Below are positions 1 through 10,807 of a DNA stretch of 64,000 nt, one piece after another. The notes under the pieces are model-generated. The model had not been told where the DNA came from. It did no database searches and saw only the letters and a list, made by a program, of their open reading frames with translations. The position numbers and the translations under genes are program-made. The stretch's first letter is position 1, and every line of letters begins with the position of its first letter. Origin of the DNA: Scylla paramamosain (taxonomy: Eukaryota > Arthropoda > Malacostraca > Decapoda > Portunidae); assembly GCF_035594125.1 (NCBI RefSeq), contig NC_087181.1, positions 14,665,000 through 14,728,999 of the forward strand. The letters run 5' to 3'.

Positions 1-279
1 GTCAGGCAGGTGTGTGTTGTCACTCACCTGCTGCTGGTTGTGCAATATGTGGGCTGTCATCTGAGGGACTTTGTAATTTGGACAGTGTGGGAAAGTATAT
101 GATGGACTTGCAGGAAGTTGAGAATAGAACCTACATCTGAAAAGAGTATAGAAGCTACATCCAGTCATTTGTTAATGTCAGTCTGTGTGTGAAAATGGAG
201 TTTTCTTATAATAAGTTTAGGATTAGACAACTTGGTAACAAAATGTACAAATCCACTATGACAAGCATGGCAATTACAG

Positions 280-381
280 GCCCTGCTGGACTAGAAGTGA
301 AACCTAAAGAGGAGATGAAATGTCCTTTTTTAGCTTCCCAAGTCAGCCCAGATCAAAAAGACAAAGACAAAGAGGTGGAAG
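280..381 (+). CDS. ALAS: ALAS exon: leader with heme-regulatory motif
   Basis: Encodes the leader segment with KCPFLASQ, a Cys-Pro heme-regulatory motif of the kind that blocks mitochondrial import of ALAS when heme is plentiful, followed by a charged KDKDKEVE stretch. The donor after base 381 is GGTATG, phase 1. The 5' boundary is uncertain: I chose the CAG at 277-279, which gives phase 1 like the neighbouring introns, but the frame stays open back to an ATG at 195 and another AG lies at 180-181. The tract before 279 is not pyrimidine-rich. Confidence 0.75.
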
Positions 382-3300
382 GTATGCGAATGTGTTATAC
401 TTACCCGACTTATACTTAAAACCCTTTCCTCCTCGTATGATTCATCTAACGACTCCTCATAGCCCCCTGACCTTCTACTAATACATAATGGGACCTGTCA
501 GCATGTCACATTTTAATGCCTGACATCCTCTGACATCCTCTAGCCTCGCCGCCCAGCCTGCGTGACCCTCGTAGCTGTGTGTTGTGCTCACTGGCTCTTG
601 TCATCTGTATTGTGTTGTCTCTTGTATTCCTCTCCTTTGGGTTCAGTTTTCTTTGTTGTTCTCATTTGTTTGTTTGAAGTACTTGTAGTGTGTATATTTG
701 TAGGGTGTTTTGTTGTGTGTTCTGTTTTGTTTTTTTTGTTTCTGTAATGGTTTGGTGTAATAATTTTGTGTACATAGTCTAATAACTTTGCAATTGAAAT
801 ATATTTGTATGGTGCATCAAATCGTATTTTATGAACTATCTTCTGAAGTTAAGTATAAAATACTTATTTCTTATTTAAGGTATAGTTAATCCTAATCATA
901 TTGGCCAGTACATTCCTAAAACAGTTTACCAAGCAGTGCAAGTAAAGAACTAATATTTCTGGTTGCACGTTGTATATTTGAACAGTACAGTGACTTCTCT
1001 ATCATTAAGTACTTTCACTGAATAAGTTCCACCATACAGATATATTATTTTATTAAAACAAAACTTAATGCAACCTGCATGATTTTTCCATCACCAATTA
1101 TGTATTTTTGCACTTATTATAATGATTGCTGTAATTTACATTCAAAGTGCATAAATTCTCTTGTGGCCATTCATAGCTGTGCCAAGATGGCCTGAAGGTT
1201 TTCATGTCACTAATTGTGATCACACTTGCTTCCAGAGGTGCAATCATTCCCATACAATGAATTTTTCCAAGAGCAAATCTCTAAGAAGAAAGCTGACCAT
1301 TCCTACCGTGTGTTCAAGAAGGTGATTCGCCTGGCAGACCAGTTCCCCAAGGCCAAGGAGTACTCCTATGGGGAGAAGGACGTCACTGTGTGGTGCTCCA
1401 ACGACTACCTTGGTGAGTGCTGTTTTGTGGCTGTTGTGATGCTGTGAAGGTTTTTGTATGTTGAATTCCACAGTCAGCCTTCTCTCATTGGTGGATTAGC
1501 AGGCATAATAGATTGTCCTTTTTTACTAAATTCTTCATATTCATAGTGTTTAGTAATGATAATACAGTACCATCTGTAACTTGAATTCTGAATATTATTA
1601 GTGGTTAGCAATGATAAGTACCCATCCTCATCATCAACCTTCACCCACAGGAATGTCGCGCCACGAGGATGTAAGGCGGGCAGTGCGAGCCTCCCTGGAG
1701 AAGCATGGGGCTGGAGCAGGAGGAACTAGAAACATCTCTGGGAACACCATTCTGCATGAGGCTCTGGAGACCAAGCTGGCATCCATCCACCAGAAGGATG
1801 CTGCACTGCTTTTCACCTCCTGCTACGTGGCCAATGATTCCACCCTCTATACGCTGGCCAAGGCACTACCAGGTAATGACTGAGTGCTTTGTTGGTGTCA
1901 ATGTCAGGAGTGCCTTGTAATTGCAACCCATAGACCTTCATGTCTCATAAAGTTGTGGAAGTCATTAACAAAGATAATTAGCACTGTGACTTCTGTAGGT
2001 CGTTGGTGTACTGTCTTGGGACCATATTCAGAAACACGCCTAATCTCCACTACATTCATGTGACGTGACACAAGTGTTCATGGGTGTTTTTATTGTTCTA
2101 ATGACAGATATTAAGGTTTCTGCACTATTAACAGGAGGTACACTTTTAAAAACCCGGGTAATTATCTCTGTGGCCTTTGTAAATGGTCATGGTGAGAGAG
2201 AGCAGTGCATTTCTAAATATGGGCCTTGATATCAGTAAGCTATATAAATGTACTAATGAATGCAAGTATGAAATCTATCTATTAAAAAGAAATGTGAATA
2301 TATTTACTTAAATATTCAAGTCATAAGCTGTCATTAAAGTTTTTATATGCCATCACTTGAACATTTATACTATTTACTTTTTTCTTTTGATCTTGGAATT
2401 TTTAGAACCTTCCAATAAGAACACATCTTGTCATCATTAGTGGCTGGAAGATATCTCTTTCTGTGATATTGTGTACCATTTAATTGTTACATATTAAAGG
2501 AATCCCCTTTCCTCTTTACTACAGTTGACATAATTCATCTCTTGTACCACAGGTTGCCACATCTTCTCAGACGAGGGCAACCACGCCTCCATGATTCAAG
2601 GCATCCGCAACTCCGGTGCTCCCAAGCACATCTTCCGTCATAATGACCCGGAGCACCTGGAGGAACTGCTGCAGTCCATAGATGTCTCCATCCCCAAGAT
2701 TGTGGCCTTTGAGACGGTGCACTCTATGACGGGTGCCGTGTGTCCCCTCAATGAGCTGTGTGATGTGAGTACTGAAGCTCCACAGCCTCCACCCTCAGTA
2801 TTCATGACTCCTACTTTTTTTTCTCTACCTGAGAACATCAACTGACTGTATTCAGCTGTAGTAGTAGCTTCATTATAAGTAGTATGTGTATTTTTTAGAC
2901 TACAGAACTATTTCAGCAACTAATATTAAATGAGGTGATTAGCAGATGTGAGCTGTAGCAATAGTGAATGTGTAGCTGAAGTTGAGTTTACATTGCAAAG
3001 TTACATGCAGTGACTGGCATAATTGACAATGCTTTTCTCATCAGGTTGCTCACAAGTACGGGGCCATCACCTATGTGGATGAGGTGCACGCTGTGGGTCT
3101 GTATGGAGAGAAGGGAGCTGGGATAGCTGAGAGGGACGGGCTGCACTACAAGATTGACATTGTGTCTGGAACTTTAGGTAAGTAGTTATGCTTAATTATG
3201 GAAAGTTAATATTCTGTGATGGCCTCCCTCTTTATACAAATTGTATTAGCTGTTATACTTTGTAGTGAAATATGAGAAACCATCATTAGACTTTAAATAT

Positions 3301-4626
3301 GTTTAGATGTCACATGAGAATACACACAGGATGTAAGACAATATTCAAGTGATGGTTAAACTTTATTTACAACTTCATACAACCAAGAATATGTAAGCTC
3401 AAATACATCCCTCAAAGCCCATGTAATTTAAAACAACCACCTTTCCACAGGCAAGGCTTTCGGGAACATCGGGGGCTACATCTCAGGGGATGGAGCGCTG
3501 GTGGACATGATCAGGAGCTATGCAGCTGGCTTCATCTTCACCACCTCTCTGCCGCCCACCGTGGTGTCTGGGGCACTGGCAGCTGTCACCATCCTGAGCG
3601 GGCCAGAGGGACGGGCCCTGCGAGCCAAGCACCAGGAGGTTGTGAGCTACCTCAGGTCATTACTAATAGAAAAAGGGTTGCCAGTGGAGCATTGTCCTTC
3701 CCACATAATTCCTATACATGTAAGTACTGACTTTTTTATATTTTCAGAAAAATCTACAATATTCAAAGTTACCCTTATCATACCCACTTATTCACTAATT
3801 TTGAGAAGCATCAGTGATCTGTGATGAAATTATTAATTTTGATAAATAGACTAGGGCCTGAATACTCGAAGGAAATGCTAAATTAAGCTGAGGAAAGAAA
3901 ATAGGCAAGATACATAAATTTTAAGTTAATTTATATTGCATGCCAGAAAGGAACAGCACTTTACAAAGGGAAGAAGGGAAAGTCTTGCATCTCTTGGTCA
4001 TGACTATAACAAATCAAGGTAAAGAATGAAGACTGCATGGTCGTTATTAAGTGGTAATATTATCAACAGGTGGGGGATCCTTTACTGGGCACCAAGATCT
4101 CTGATGAGCTCATAAGGAATTACGGCCACTACGTGCAAGCCATCAACTACCCCACGGTGCCTCGGGGGCAGGAGAAGCTGCGCATCGCCCCTACACCCCA
4201 GCACACCAGGCCCATGATGGACAAGTTTGTGGAGGACCTGCTGATGGTGTGGAAGGAACTTGAAATGCCGCTTGGGAACACCACTTGTCCGGAGGTATTG
4301 GGATGACTTATTGTGTTTCTGTAACTTGAGGGGAAAAATTACAGAGAGAGTGGAATAACATGCTGTTAGGAGATAGGAAAATATTTACCCAATTTTTTGA
4401 GAGGCTGTGCTCACTGAGTTTACATGCACTGGCATGTGGGGGTTATTTAATTTTTGCTCTTCCTCAACCCTATACTATGAGATCTTTGGCCTAACATCTG
4501 AAATTTCCTTTGCAGCAATGCATGTTTTGCAAGAAGCCCTTACTGTTCAAAGCACTGGAAGCCCGGGAGTCATGCAAACCTTCCTGTGACAAGCCGTACT
4601 GCCCCCAGCTGGCCAAATGCTTCTAG
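280..4626 (+). CDS. ALAS: 5-aminolevulinate synthase, partial (3' eight exons)
   Basis: Catalyses the PLP-dependent condensation of glycine with succinyl-CoA to 5-aminolevulinate in the mitochondrial matrix, the first step of heme synthesis. Exons: about 280-381, 1236-1412, 1651-1872, 2553-2764, 3045-3177, 3451-3719, 4070-4294, 4516-4626; all junctions are GT..AG and phases match. Visible marks are a heme-regulatory CP motif (KCPFLASQ) in the leader, [58 protein letters not shown], the PLP-lysine motif TLGKAFG (split by an intron), [12 protein letters not shown], and [12 protein letters not shown]. About 482 residues are present; the mitochondrial presequence start lies to the left. The linker between the CP motif and the catalytic core is far shorter than in vertebrate ALAS1 as I recall it. 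Family identity is essentially certain; vertebrate-style ALAS1/ALAS2 assignment does not apply. Confidence 0.97.
1236..1412 (+). CDS. ALAS: ALAS exon: start of catalytic core
   Basis: The acceptor is CTTGCTTCCAG and the donor is GGTGAGTG. Encodes [10 protein letters not shown] through [11 protein letters not shown], the N-terminal start of the alpha-oxoamine synthase core. Phase 1 at both ends. Confidence 0.96.
1651..1872 (+). CDS. ALAS: ALAS exon: glycine-rich [12 protein letters not shown] segment
   Basis: The acceptor is TTCACCCACAG and the donor is AGGTAATG. Encodes [11 protein letters not shown], the [12 protein letters not shown] loop and [14 protein letters not shown], a strongly conserved ALAS block. 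Phase 1 at both ends. Confidence 0.97.
2019..2224. mobile_element. MITE copy (TTCTGAAACG family) in ALAS intron
   Basis: A 206-bp segment with imperfect terminal inverted repeats (left GACCATATTCAGAAACACG; right end reads GGCCCATATTTAGAAATGC in reverse). It shares its interior (GGGTGTTTTTATTGTTCTAATGA, then ATTATCTCTGTGGCC) with copies at 14488, 15409 and 38992. No coding capacity, so a non-autonomous element. Orientation is not assigned. Confidence 0.65.
2553..2764 (+). CDS. ALAS: ALAS exon: [14 protein letters not shown] block
   Basis: The acceptor is CTTGTACCACAG; the donor follows GAT (GTGAGT), phase 0. Encodes the cofactor-stacking His region (EGNHAS), the substrate-contact IRNS, and [19 protein letters not shown]. 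Confidence 0.97.
3045..3177 (+). CDS. ALAS: ALAS exon: [11 protein letters not shown] block
   Basis: The acceptor is TTTTCTCATCAG; the donor is GTAAGT after base 3177 (phase 1). Encodes VDEVHAVG, whose Asp and His contact the PLP ring in this family, and ends in SGTL just before the active-site lysine. Confidence 0.97.
3451..3719 (+). CDS. ALAS: ALAS exon: PLP lysine and FTTSLPP
   Basis: The acceptor is CCTTTCCACAG; the donor GTAAGT begins at 3720. It opens with GKAFG, carrying the Schiff-base lysine, then [25 protein letters not shown] and [10 protein letters not shown]. Phase 1 in, phase 0 out. Confidence 0.97.
4070..4294 (+). CDS. ALAS: ALAS exon: C-terminal domain
   Basis: The acceptor is TTATCAACAG; the donor GTATTG follows CCGGAG, phase 0. 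Encodes [12 protein letters not shown] and [10 protein letters not shown], the C-terminal substrate-binding part of the fold. Confidence 0.97.
4516..4626 (+). CDS. ALAS: ALAS terminal exon with cysteine-rich tail
   Basis: The acceptor is TTTCCTTTGCAG; the stop is TAG at 4624-4626. It starts [11 protein letters not shown], aligning with the conserved C-terminal CxxC block of animal ALAS, then continues into a tail with four more cysteines (ESCKPSC, PYC, AKCF). Six cysteines occur in 36 residues. Confidence 0.93.
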   Translation, partial: QCMFCKKPLLFKALEARESCKPSCDKPYCPQLAKCF

Positions 4627-5607
4627 CACCATCACTACTGAGATGACACATGAAGACCACACTTTCCAGGGATGCCACACTGCCCACCACACCCATCTGG
4701 AGATTGATGATGGACTGCGTGAATGTTGCTTTTAGGTAGAGATGTGCTTTAAAAATTCAAGAATTGTTCTGAATTCCAAATTGTACTGAATTGCAAAATT
4801 CCATTTAATTTTTACTTCCTGTAATGGAAAATAATTCCAATCTATGATATTAATAGGATATAAAGAAAGTAATATATTGCACAGTTTATATATATATATA
4901 TATAATAAAAATTTATCAGAGTATTTTCATGCCCTAGTATGTATAGTAAAATAAATAAAGCATAGGTGCAGCAAGTCGTCTTTTGTTTCTGATGATTCCA
5001 AATCAAAATTGGTTTTGTCTTCTTTGAAGTTATCTCAAACCCCTACTCCAAGAAATGCTGCTGCCCATGTTTCATTTAGTAGCATTCTGGCAGCTTATCT
5101 TTATGGGGGAGAAAAAGTCCCAGTGGCAGGAGTCTGTTATGATTCGCTGTTTTTGTCCCCCCATCAATGTGGAGAAACTCTGCCAGCACCACAACTAAAG
5201 TCAATTGCACTTTCAGTCAATAACTTTATTATTATTATTAATGGCAGGTGAAACGGGTCAGAAATATTCCAAATAGTGCAATTTTTTAACCTGAGAATAG
5301 TTATAACTGCGCATTGTAATGGTTGAAATTGCAATAAAACGCCTTATAAATAGCAAACCCAAACTGTGATGTGGACAAGAAAGTGTGGAGGACAGAAGTG
5401 GATGGATTGATGGTCTGGTGGTGGTGGAGGGAGTGAGCAGGGTTCCAGACGGTTATTCTGCACCACCACACTTCCTGGTAGTGATGGCAGCAGTGGTTGT
5501 AGTGGTGGTGGCAGTGGCTACCTGCAAAATTAAGACTAGTTTTACCTTACACACAGACACAAATAAATAAAAAAAAATAAACAAAAATATGAGGACATTG
5601 TGATGAG
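4627..5607 (+). other. ALAS 3' UTR and flank
   Basis: AT-rich DNA with a short TA run near 4889-4903 and the poly(A) signals. From about 5340 to 5607 it holds unremarkable sequence with GTG/GGT-rich patches. The short open frames show no family resemblance. Confidence 0.5.
4904..4959 (+). terminator. ALAS poly(A) signals
   Basis: AATAAA occurs at 4904-4909, 4950-4955 and 4954-4959, about 280-330 bases after the ALAS stop. The last pair is followed by a T/GT-rich stretch (about 4978-4995), as expected of a downstream element. A further AATAAA lies at 5333-5338. Which is used is not decidable here. Confidence 0.5.
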
Positions 5608-5928
5608 TTGTGGAAGGTGGTGAAGGAAACACAGGCTGGGAATCGAATGCTTTATTCCTGAATAGTTTCACTCGTGGGGCTTCTTCAGAGGAATATGGCT
5701 TGCAGGCCAAGCTGTCCTAATTATTGGGATGCTGGAGTTGTACTGAGTACAACTCCTGCAGTTGTATTCAGTATATCTGCAGTTGTACTCAGTACAGCTC
5801 CAGCATCCTAATAATTAGGATGGCTTGGCCTGCAAGCCATATTTCTCTGAAGAAGCCCAATCGGTGAAACTATTCAGGAATAAAGCATTCGATTCCCAGC
5901 CCATGTTTCCTTCACCACCTTCCACAAA
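5608..5928. mobile_element. Foldback palindrome element, ~150-bp inverted arms
   Basis: The arm at about 5608-5759 (TTGTGGAAGGTGGTGAAGGA onward) reappears as near-perfect reverse complement at about 5777-5928, ending CCTTCACCACCTTCCACAA. The arms differ by a few substitutions and small gaps and are separated by about 15-20 bases. No open frame. The transcript of either strand would form one long hairpin. It resembles a foldback element or a head-to-head pair of repeat units; the family is unknown. Confidence 0.75.
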
Positions 5929-6044
5929 ACTAAATATATAATCAATAGTACAAAAACTTGGAAGCAAATCAGCACAAGGACATAATATAATCTAAGAATT
6001 AGAATGTAGCTTTGTGAAAACAAATTTATAAAATTTATAAAAAA

Positions 6045-7100
6045 GGAATTAGGCACAACCCTTTACATTACAGACCTGTATCTTTAACACCAGTCTGTGG
6101 AAAGTCACTTGAACATATTTTGTGCAAATCATTTATGATTATACCACCAGTAATGACTTATGTAATGACCAGTTTGGCTTTAGGCCAGGAAGATCTACTG
6201 AGCACCAACTATTGCTAACATGTAATATCTTCTATGTACTAGATCAAGGTGACAATGCTGATCTCATTCTTTTTTACTTTTCCAAGGCTTTCAACATGGT
6301 ATGCCACAGTACTGTACTGAATAAACTAAGTAATCTGGGTATCACAGGCAACCTTTTGAGTTGGATAAGAGAATTCTTGACCAACAGTAATGAATGCGGA
6401 TCATAAATGGAGTAGCTCTTGTGATATAGTGAGTGGGATGCCACAGGGCTCTGTTCTTGGTCCATTGCTTTTTCTTTTATATATTAATTTTTTCACTAAT
6501 AATATATGACTACTTGTGAAACTGATATTACTCTTCTTCATAAGGTGGCATCCTCTTGGGGATTGTCCATGAATACCAATAAATGTGTAGTATTACAATT
6601 CAGTAGATGGCCTGTGGATTGGCCACCTTCACCAGTCTCTGGCTTGTACTATATGACTGACACCAATTCCAATTAGGTATTCAGCAATTGACCTTGGAGT
6701 AACTATACACTCATCCCTGAAGTTTCATCAGCATATAGCTAATACTTTTCAAAAAAGCAGGTGGCACAGCTCAAAACATACTTAAATCTACAGTAAATTG
6801 GGCGGCACCTTTCCTCATTCTTATTTATATATCTCAACTATGGCCCCTACTGGAATACTGCACATCTCTGTGGAATTTGGGATATATTACAGACCTAAGG
6901 CTGATGGAGTCTGTTCAGAGACGATGGACAAAGAACATTCAAGGCATGGAACACCTGGATTACTTCCAGGGACTGAAGGCTTTGGATTTATACTCGGTCC
7001 ATGGTCAACTGTTGTGCCAAAGCATGGTAAAGTATTGGCAAATTTTTCAGTCATTGCACAATTGCTCCCGAAGATATGTTCTGTAACCCAACACTTAATA
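6045..7100 (+). pseudogene. Dead non-LTR retrotransposon reverse transcriptase
   Basis: Frame-shifted remnants of a LINE-type reverse transcriptase in order: YRPVSLTPVCGKSLE (about 6070), NDQFGFRPGRSTEHQLL (about 6157-6210), a decayed FSKAFNMVCHS where KAFD is expected, LGITGNLLSWIREFL (about 6340), VSGMPQGSVLGPLLF (about 6425-6475), then the downstream block LMESVQRRWTKNIQGMEHLDY (about 6900-6960) typical of jockey/CR1/Daphne-like elements. Several frame changes and stops occur, and the catalytic DD box is not recognisable. The 5' end (endonuclease) is missing. It is interrupted at 7100 by a MITE and resumes at 7558. Confidence 0.88.
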
Positions 7101-7555
7101 CAGTAAAATCCCTCTCATCTGGCATTCGAGTATCCAGCAGCTTCAAGTATCCGGCACATTTTTCCCCGAGCCTTAAAATCAATAAAAAAATCAATGTGTA
7201 CTCATAAAATCGATTAAAATTCCCACACGAGGCATACTTTGTCCCCTCGCCACCAGAGCGCACTGCGTCGCGCCACCCGCGGCCCACTGCACTGTGTTTA
7301 CTCAGTGACTCAGTCCCGCGTGTGCACTGTTTATCGCCTGATGCCTTCATCATGCCTAAAGTTGTAGAAAAGAGGAAGCGTGTTGTGCTTACACTTAAGC
7401 AGCTGATCAGATCAGCTGATCTTTGTTATGGTAAGATGCGTGAGTGTAGGGTGGTGATTGTGGACATAATTTCACTTCTATTCAAGTATCAGGCAATATT
7501 CAAGTATCCGGTATGTCGGCGGTCCCGTTGATGCCGGATAAGAGGGATTTTACTG
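7101..7555 (+). mobile_element. Tigger/pogo-type MITE with TA target duplication
   Basis: A 455-bp element bounded by terminal inverted repeats of about 25 bp: left CAGTAAAATCCCTCTCATCT, right reading CAGTAAAATCCCTCTTATCC in reverse. It is flanked by TA on both sides (7099-7100, 7556-7557), the target of Tc1/mariner-superfamily transposases. At 7352-7400 it encodes MPKVVEKRKRVVLTLKQ, matching the start of the psq-type helix-turn-helix of pogo/Tigger transposases; the rest of the transposase is deleted. This is a deletion derivative. Confidence 0.88.
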
Positions 7556-7557
7556 TA

Positions 7558-7680
7558 CCACAAGAGGTCATCAGTACAAGATTACTCAAGTGAGAACACA
7601 ATTTGATATACCCAAAGGATTCTTCACTTGAGTCTTTACAATTGTTTTCTCTCTGCACATGATGTAACATTCGGCTAATT
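7558..7680 (+). pseudogene. 3' continuation of the dead reverse transcriptase
   Basis: Right after the MITE the retrotransposon C-terminal block resumes: TRGHQYK (about 7560) and RTQFDIPKGFF (about 7592-7625), corresponding to the conserved TRGH..K..R...RK.FFS..V segment near the end of LINE ORF2 proteins. It then decays into stops. Confidence 0.7.
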
Positions 7681-8394
7681 GTTAAAGGTTTCTAAAGTAA
7701 TATAGCCCATAACATTGGATGGGCTGGCACATCAGCAGACTGCAGCTTCCACTGGGCACCTGGGTTGCCAATTCTGGATACTGGGATGCCCACCTGGTGA
7801 GAGAACCAGGTAAGAAAACTAGTACTCTTGCATAAAGGGAAATAGGTAATTCTTTATAAAAAGTCCGTTCCCACCCTTTCCCCCAGCTCACCCTTCCCAA
7901 CCTCTTCTCATTCTCGAGGGCACTGTGTCCCATACTAGACGCCGCCCCATTATGACAATGCTACAAAGTCTCCTATAACATACGTGAAGCAGTTATTGTA
8001 TGGGACATGGTTAGAATCCTTAAGGCGGGGTTCAGGGGACGGAGCCCCCCCCCCCCCGGCCTAGTTTAGTTTAGGTTAGGTAATGTTAAGTTAGGTTTGT
8101 GTGGGAGGGACAACATTCCTTGTTTGTTGACTTTTTTTTCAGGTTTTTCTCCAAAAAAATTTTTTCCTTAAGACTTTTCAGGTTTCCCAAATTTAACCTA
8201 CTGTGGCGTTCCCCACCCTAAAACTCCGCTTTCCCATGAAATCCCCAAGCTTGCTACTCCTGGACAGGGGCGGGAAATGAATACAGAGGGAGCCGCTATT
8301 TGTAAGATTTACCTTATTTAAATGTTACACACCAAAAAGTACTTCCTCTGTATTACTATCCACACCAACTTTCGCGCACTAATCTCGACGCAAC
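7681..8394. other. Non-coding, with a short TTAGG-like tract
   Basis: No gene seen. It holds a poly(C) run at 8047-8058, a degenerate TTAGG-type tract at about 8063-8100 and ordinary AT-rich sequence. Confidence 0.5.
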
Positions 8395-8757
8395 ACAGGA
8401 CCACCTCAGTCCTCACCCCTCCCTCTTGAATCCTCTTCACCGCCATTCCTTCACGATACCTACGAGATAACTTTTTTTTTTTTTGTTCATCCTTCTCACT
8501 CTTACATCCTACAAACTCTGCATCTTTAGTTCACGGAGCCTTCATTTACACATTGTTCAAGTATGGAGTGAGCACACCACTTCAGATCCTCATCCCTTCC
8601 TTCCACCCCCCCTCCCCAATATTCTCCACTGCTATTCCTTCGCGAGTCCTTCACAATATCCCATTTTTCATCCTCCCCTCTCTCTTACATCCTACAAACT
8701 CAGCAGCTTTAGTCCAAGGAGCCTTCATCTACAAGCTGTTCAAATATGGAGTGAATA
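8395..8757. repeat. Two-copy tandem duplication, ~183-bp unit
   Basis: CTTACATCCTACAAACT recurs at 8501 and 8684, and GCNATTCCTTC at 8442 and 8631; the flanking text also aligns (GGAGCCTTCAT, TTCAARTATGGAGTGA). The copies have diverged at many positions. Confidence 0.75.
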
Positions 8758-9673
8758 TATAAGCACATAAATCAAGGAGGGAACATTAATCACTCACCTT
8801 CCTTCTTGCCGCCCGCTGCCCACGCGTCCTTCTCAATCCCGCCTGGACGTGCGCACTGCGTAGTGCACCCCGCGCACGTGAAGCAGACTCGAACCAATTA
8901 ATTCTTTTAGTGTTATAGGAAATATTAAAAGAAAACTAAAGGTAAGATGGGCATGAATACAAAATACATGGATACAGAGGAGGATAAGGTGTGGTTAGGG
9001 ATTTTCTACAAGGATTTATGCAAAAGATTCACAAGGTAAAAGGATTCCAAGCAATTATCTTGTTAAATTAGAGGTTCGTTTCAAATGACTTATATAGTGT
9101 AATGTAATGAGGAGAAACTGTTTTGCCTTTATCGATTTTCTATTAATAGTCATGAAGCTAAGAAAAGAAAAGTATGAAGAACATTCAAGAGTTCATAAAT
9201 TGTTATAAATTACCTGCTTGGAGTAATGGTCCTGTTATCCAGTCAATGGTGATTACAACAATTAACGAACATACTGAAAGGAAACTGATACTGCAAAGTT
9301 ATTAATTTACATAGATGATAAAGTAATATAACCAACATGTAAGAATTTAGGATACGAGTCATGATAAAGGATTACAGACTCTCGGAAGAACAGGCAAAGA
9401 ACTGAAATGTAAACAAAAGAGGATTACGTGTAAAAGACTCTAGGACTTTATGTGGAGAGGATAAAGGATTATAAGCTTAATAATATGAACAGAAAATTGC
9501 ATATAGCAGCGAACTCAGTTACCTTCATCCTTCTCGTGTCCTCCCAGGTGAAATCTTCCTGCCTTGGCGAATTATAAGCCGGGGGTCAACAATTAAGACA
9601 ATACTCAACTTTATGCAAACAACAAAGAAAGTAAATCAACAAAGTTTTAACAAGAATCTGAGAAAGTCTTGAC

Positions 9674-9677
<4 letters not shown>
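8758..9677. other. Non-coding AT-rich stretch
   Basis: No coding frame, RNA gene or clear repeat was recognised. Short purine-rich runs only. Confidence 0.4.

Positions 9678-9749
<72 letters not shown>
9678..9749. repeat. (CT)n microsatellite
   Basis: About 35 uninterrupted CT units. Confidence 0.98.
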
Positions 9750-9751
<2 letters not shown>

Positions 9752-10195
9752 TTCAATAAGACATTTAAGTTTTATATCAAGTCATTACGTGTTTATAGAT
9801 TTTACGGCATGAAATCAATGCATATCAGTCTTACCTATGTTTAAATTTTTTGACACACCGGCAGTTAGCGAGTCTCCCTAACGAGCCGGCACCTCATATA
9901 CAGGATAATTGCCTCTTGTGATTAGCCGTCAGCAATAACTCTTCTCGTGACTGGCCGCCCACCCTCAGCTGGGCCGACTGTGTTAATTGCTACAGACAAC
10001 TATGATGCCTCTCCCTCTTCCCCTTCCGACTGTGCACTTCTTTTTAAATCAATCAGCTAATCACCGGTACTGTGTACTTCGTATCTTCCAAACTGTCTCT
10101 TAAGGAATAACAGGTCTTTTGTGGTTGTTATTTTTCCTTTGTGTGTTTTTTTTTTCTTCTACAGCCATTTGCGAAGTTCTCTGTCCCTATAGCAA
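9750..10195. other. Non-coding stretch
   Basis: No gene or repeat recognised. Mixed composition with CpG-containing segments. Confidence 0.4.
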
Positions 10196-10297
10196 CAGCA
10201 GCAACAACAACAACAACGACAACAACAAAAATGGAAAGAAAGAACAGCAACAATAACAACAACGATAGTTCATAGTGATATGAAGTAATAATTGTTA

Positions 10298-10340
<43 letters not shown>

Positions 10341-10440
10341 TGTAGTAGTAGTAGTAGTAGTAACAATAACAATATTATCATTAAGAATAAGAACAACAAC
10401 AAGAACAATGAAAACAACAAGAATAATATCAATGAAAAGA
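10196..10440. repeat. (AAC)/(TAG)/(AAT) trinucleotide cluster
   Basis: AAC-rich stretch at 10196-10265, (TAG)n at about 10299-10362 with a single TTG interruption, then AAC/AAT-rich sequence to about 10440. Frames across it give homopolymer peptides and are not genes. Confidence 0.9.
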
Positions 10441-10807
10441 GCAATAAAACAATGAAAAACAAAACACGCCACCCAAACCTCCTGTCGGTAATAAAAGAGG
10501 CCTGGGCACCAAACAAACACGCCGGGAACACCTGAGCAGCTTCACCAAAGTTCAAAATTAATTCCGTATTTTTCCCTCACCCTCACCTCGCCTTTTTTCC
10601 CCCAAGCCATCGTGCCCCTCGCCAACAGCCTCGCAGACCTTCATTTGCATAGACAAGCGGGGGAAAAAAAATGATTATCTTCTCCATTTCGCTTCGATGA
10701 GACGGCTCAGCACTGCCTCAGGTGTGTTTATCACACTTAAATCCCTGATTATTCTTTAGACTACCCTGGTTTCCCACTTCTTGAAGATAATTAAAAAAAA
10801 AAAATCA

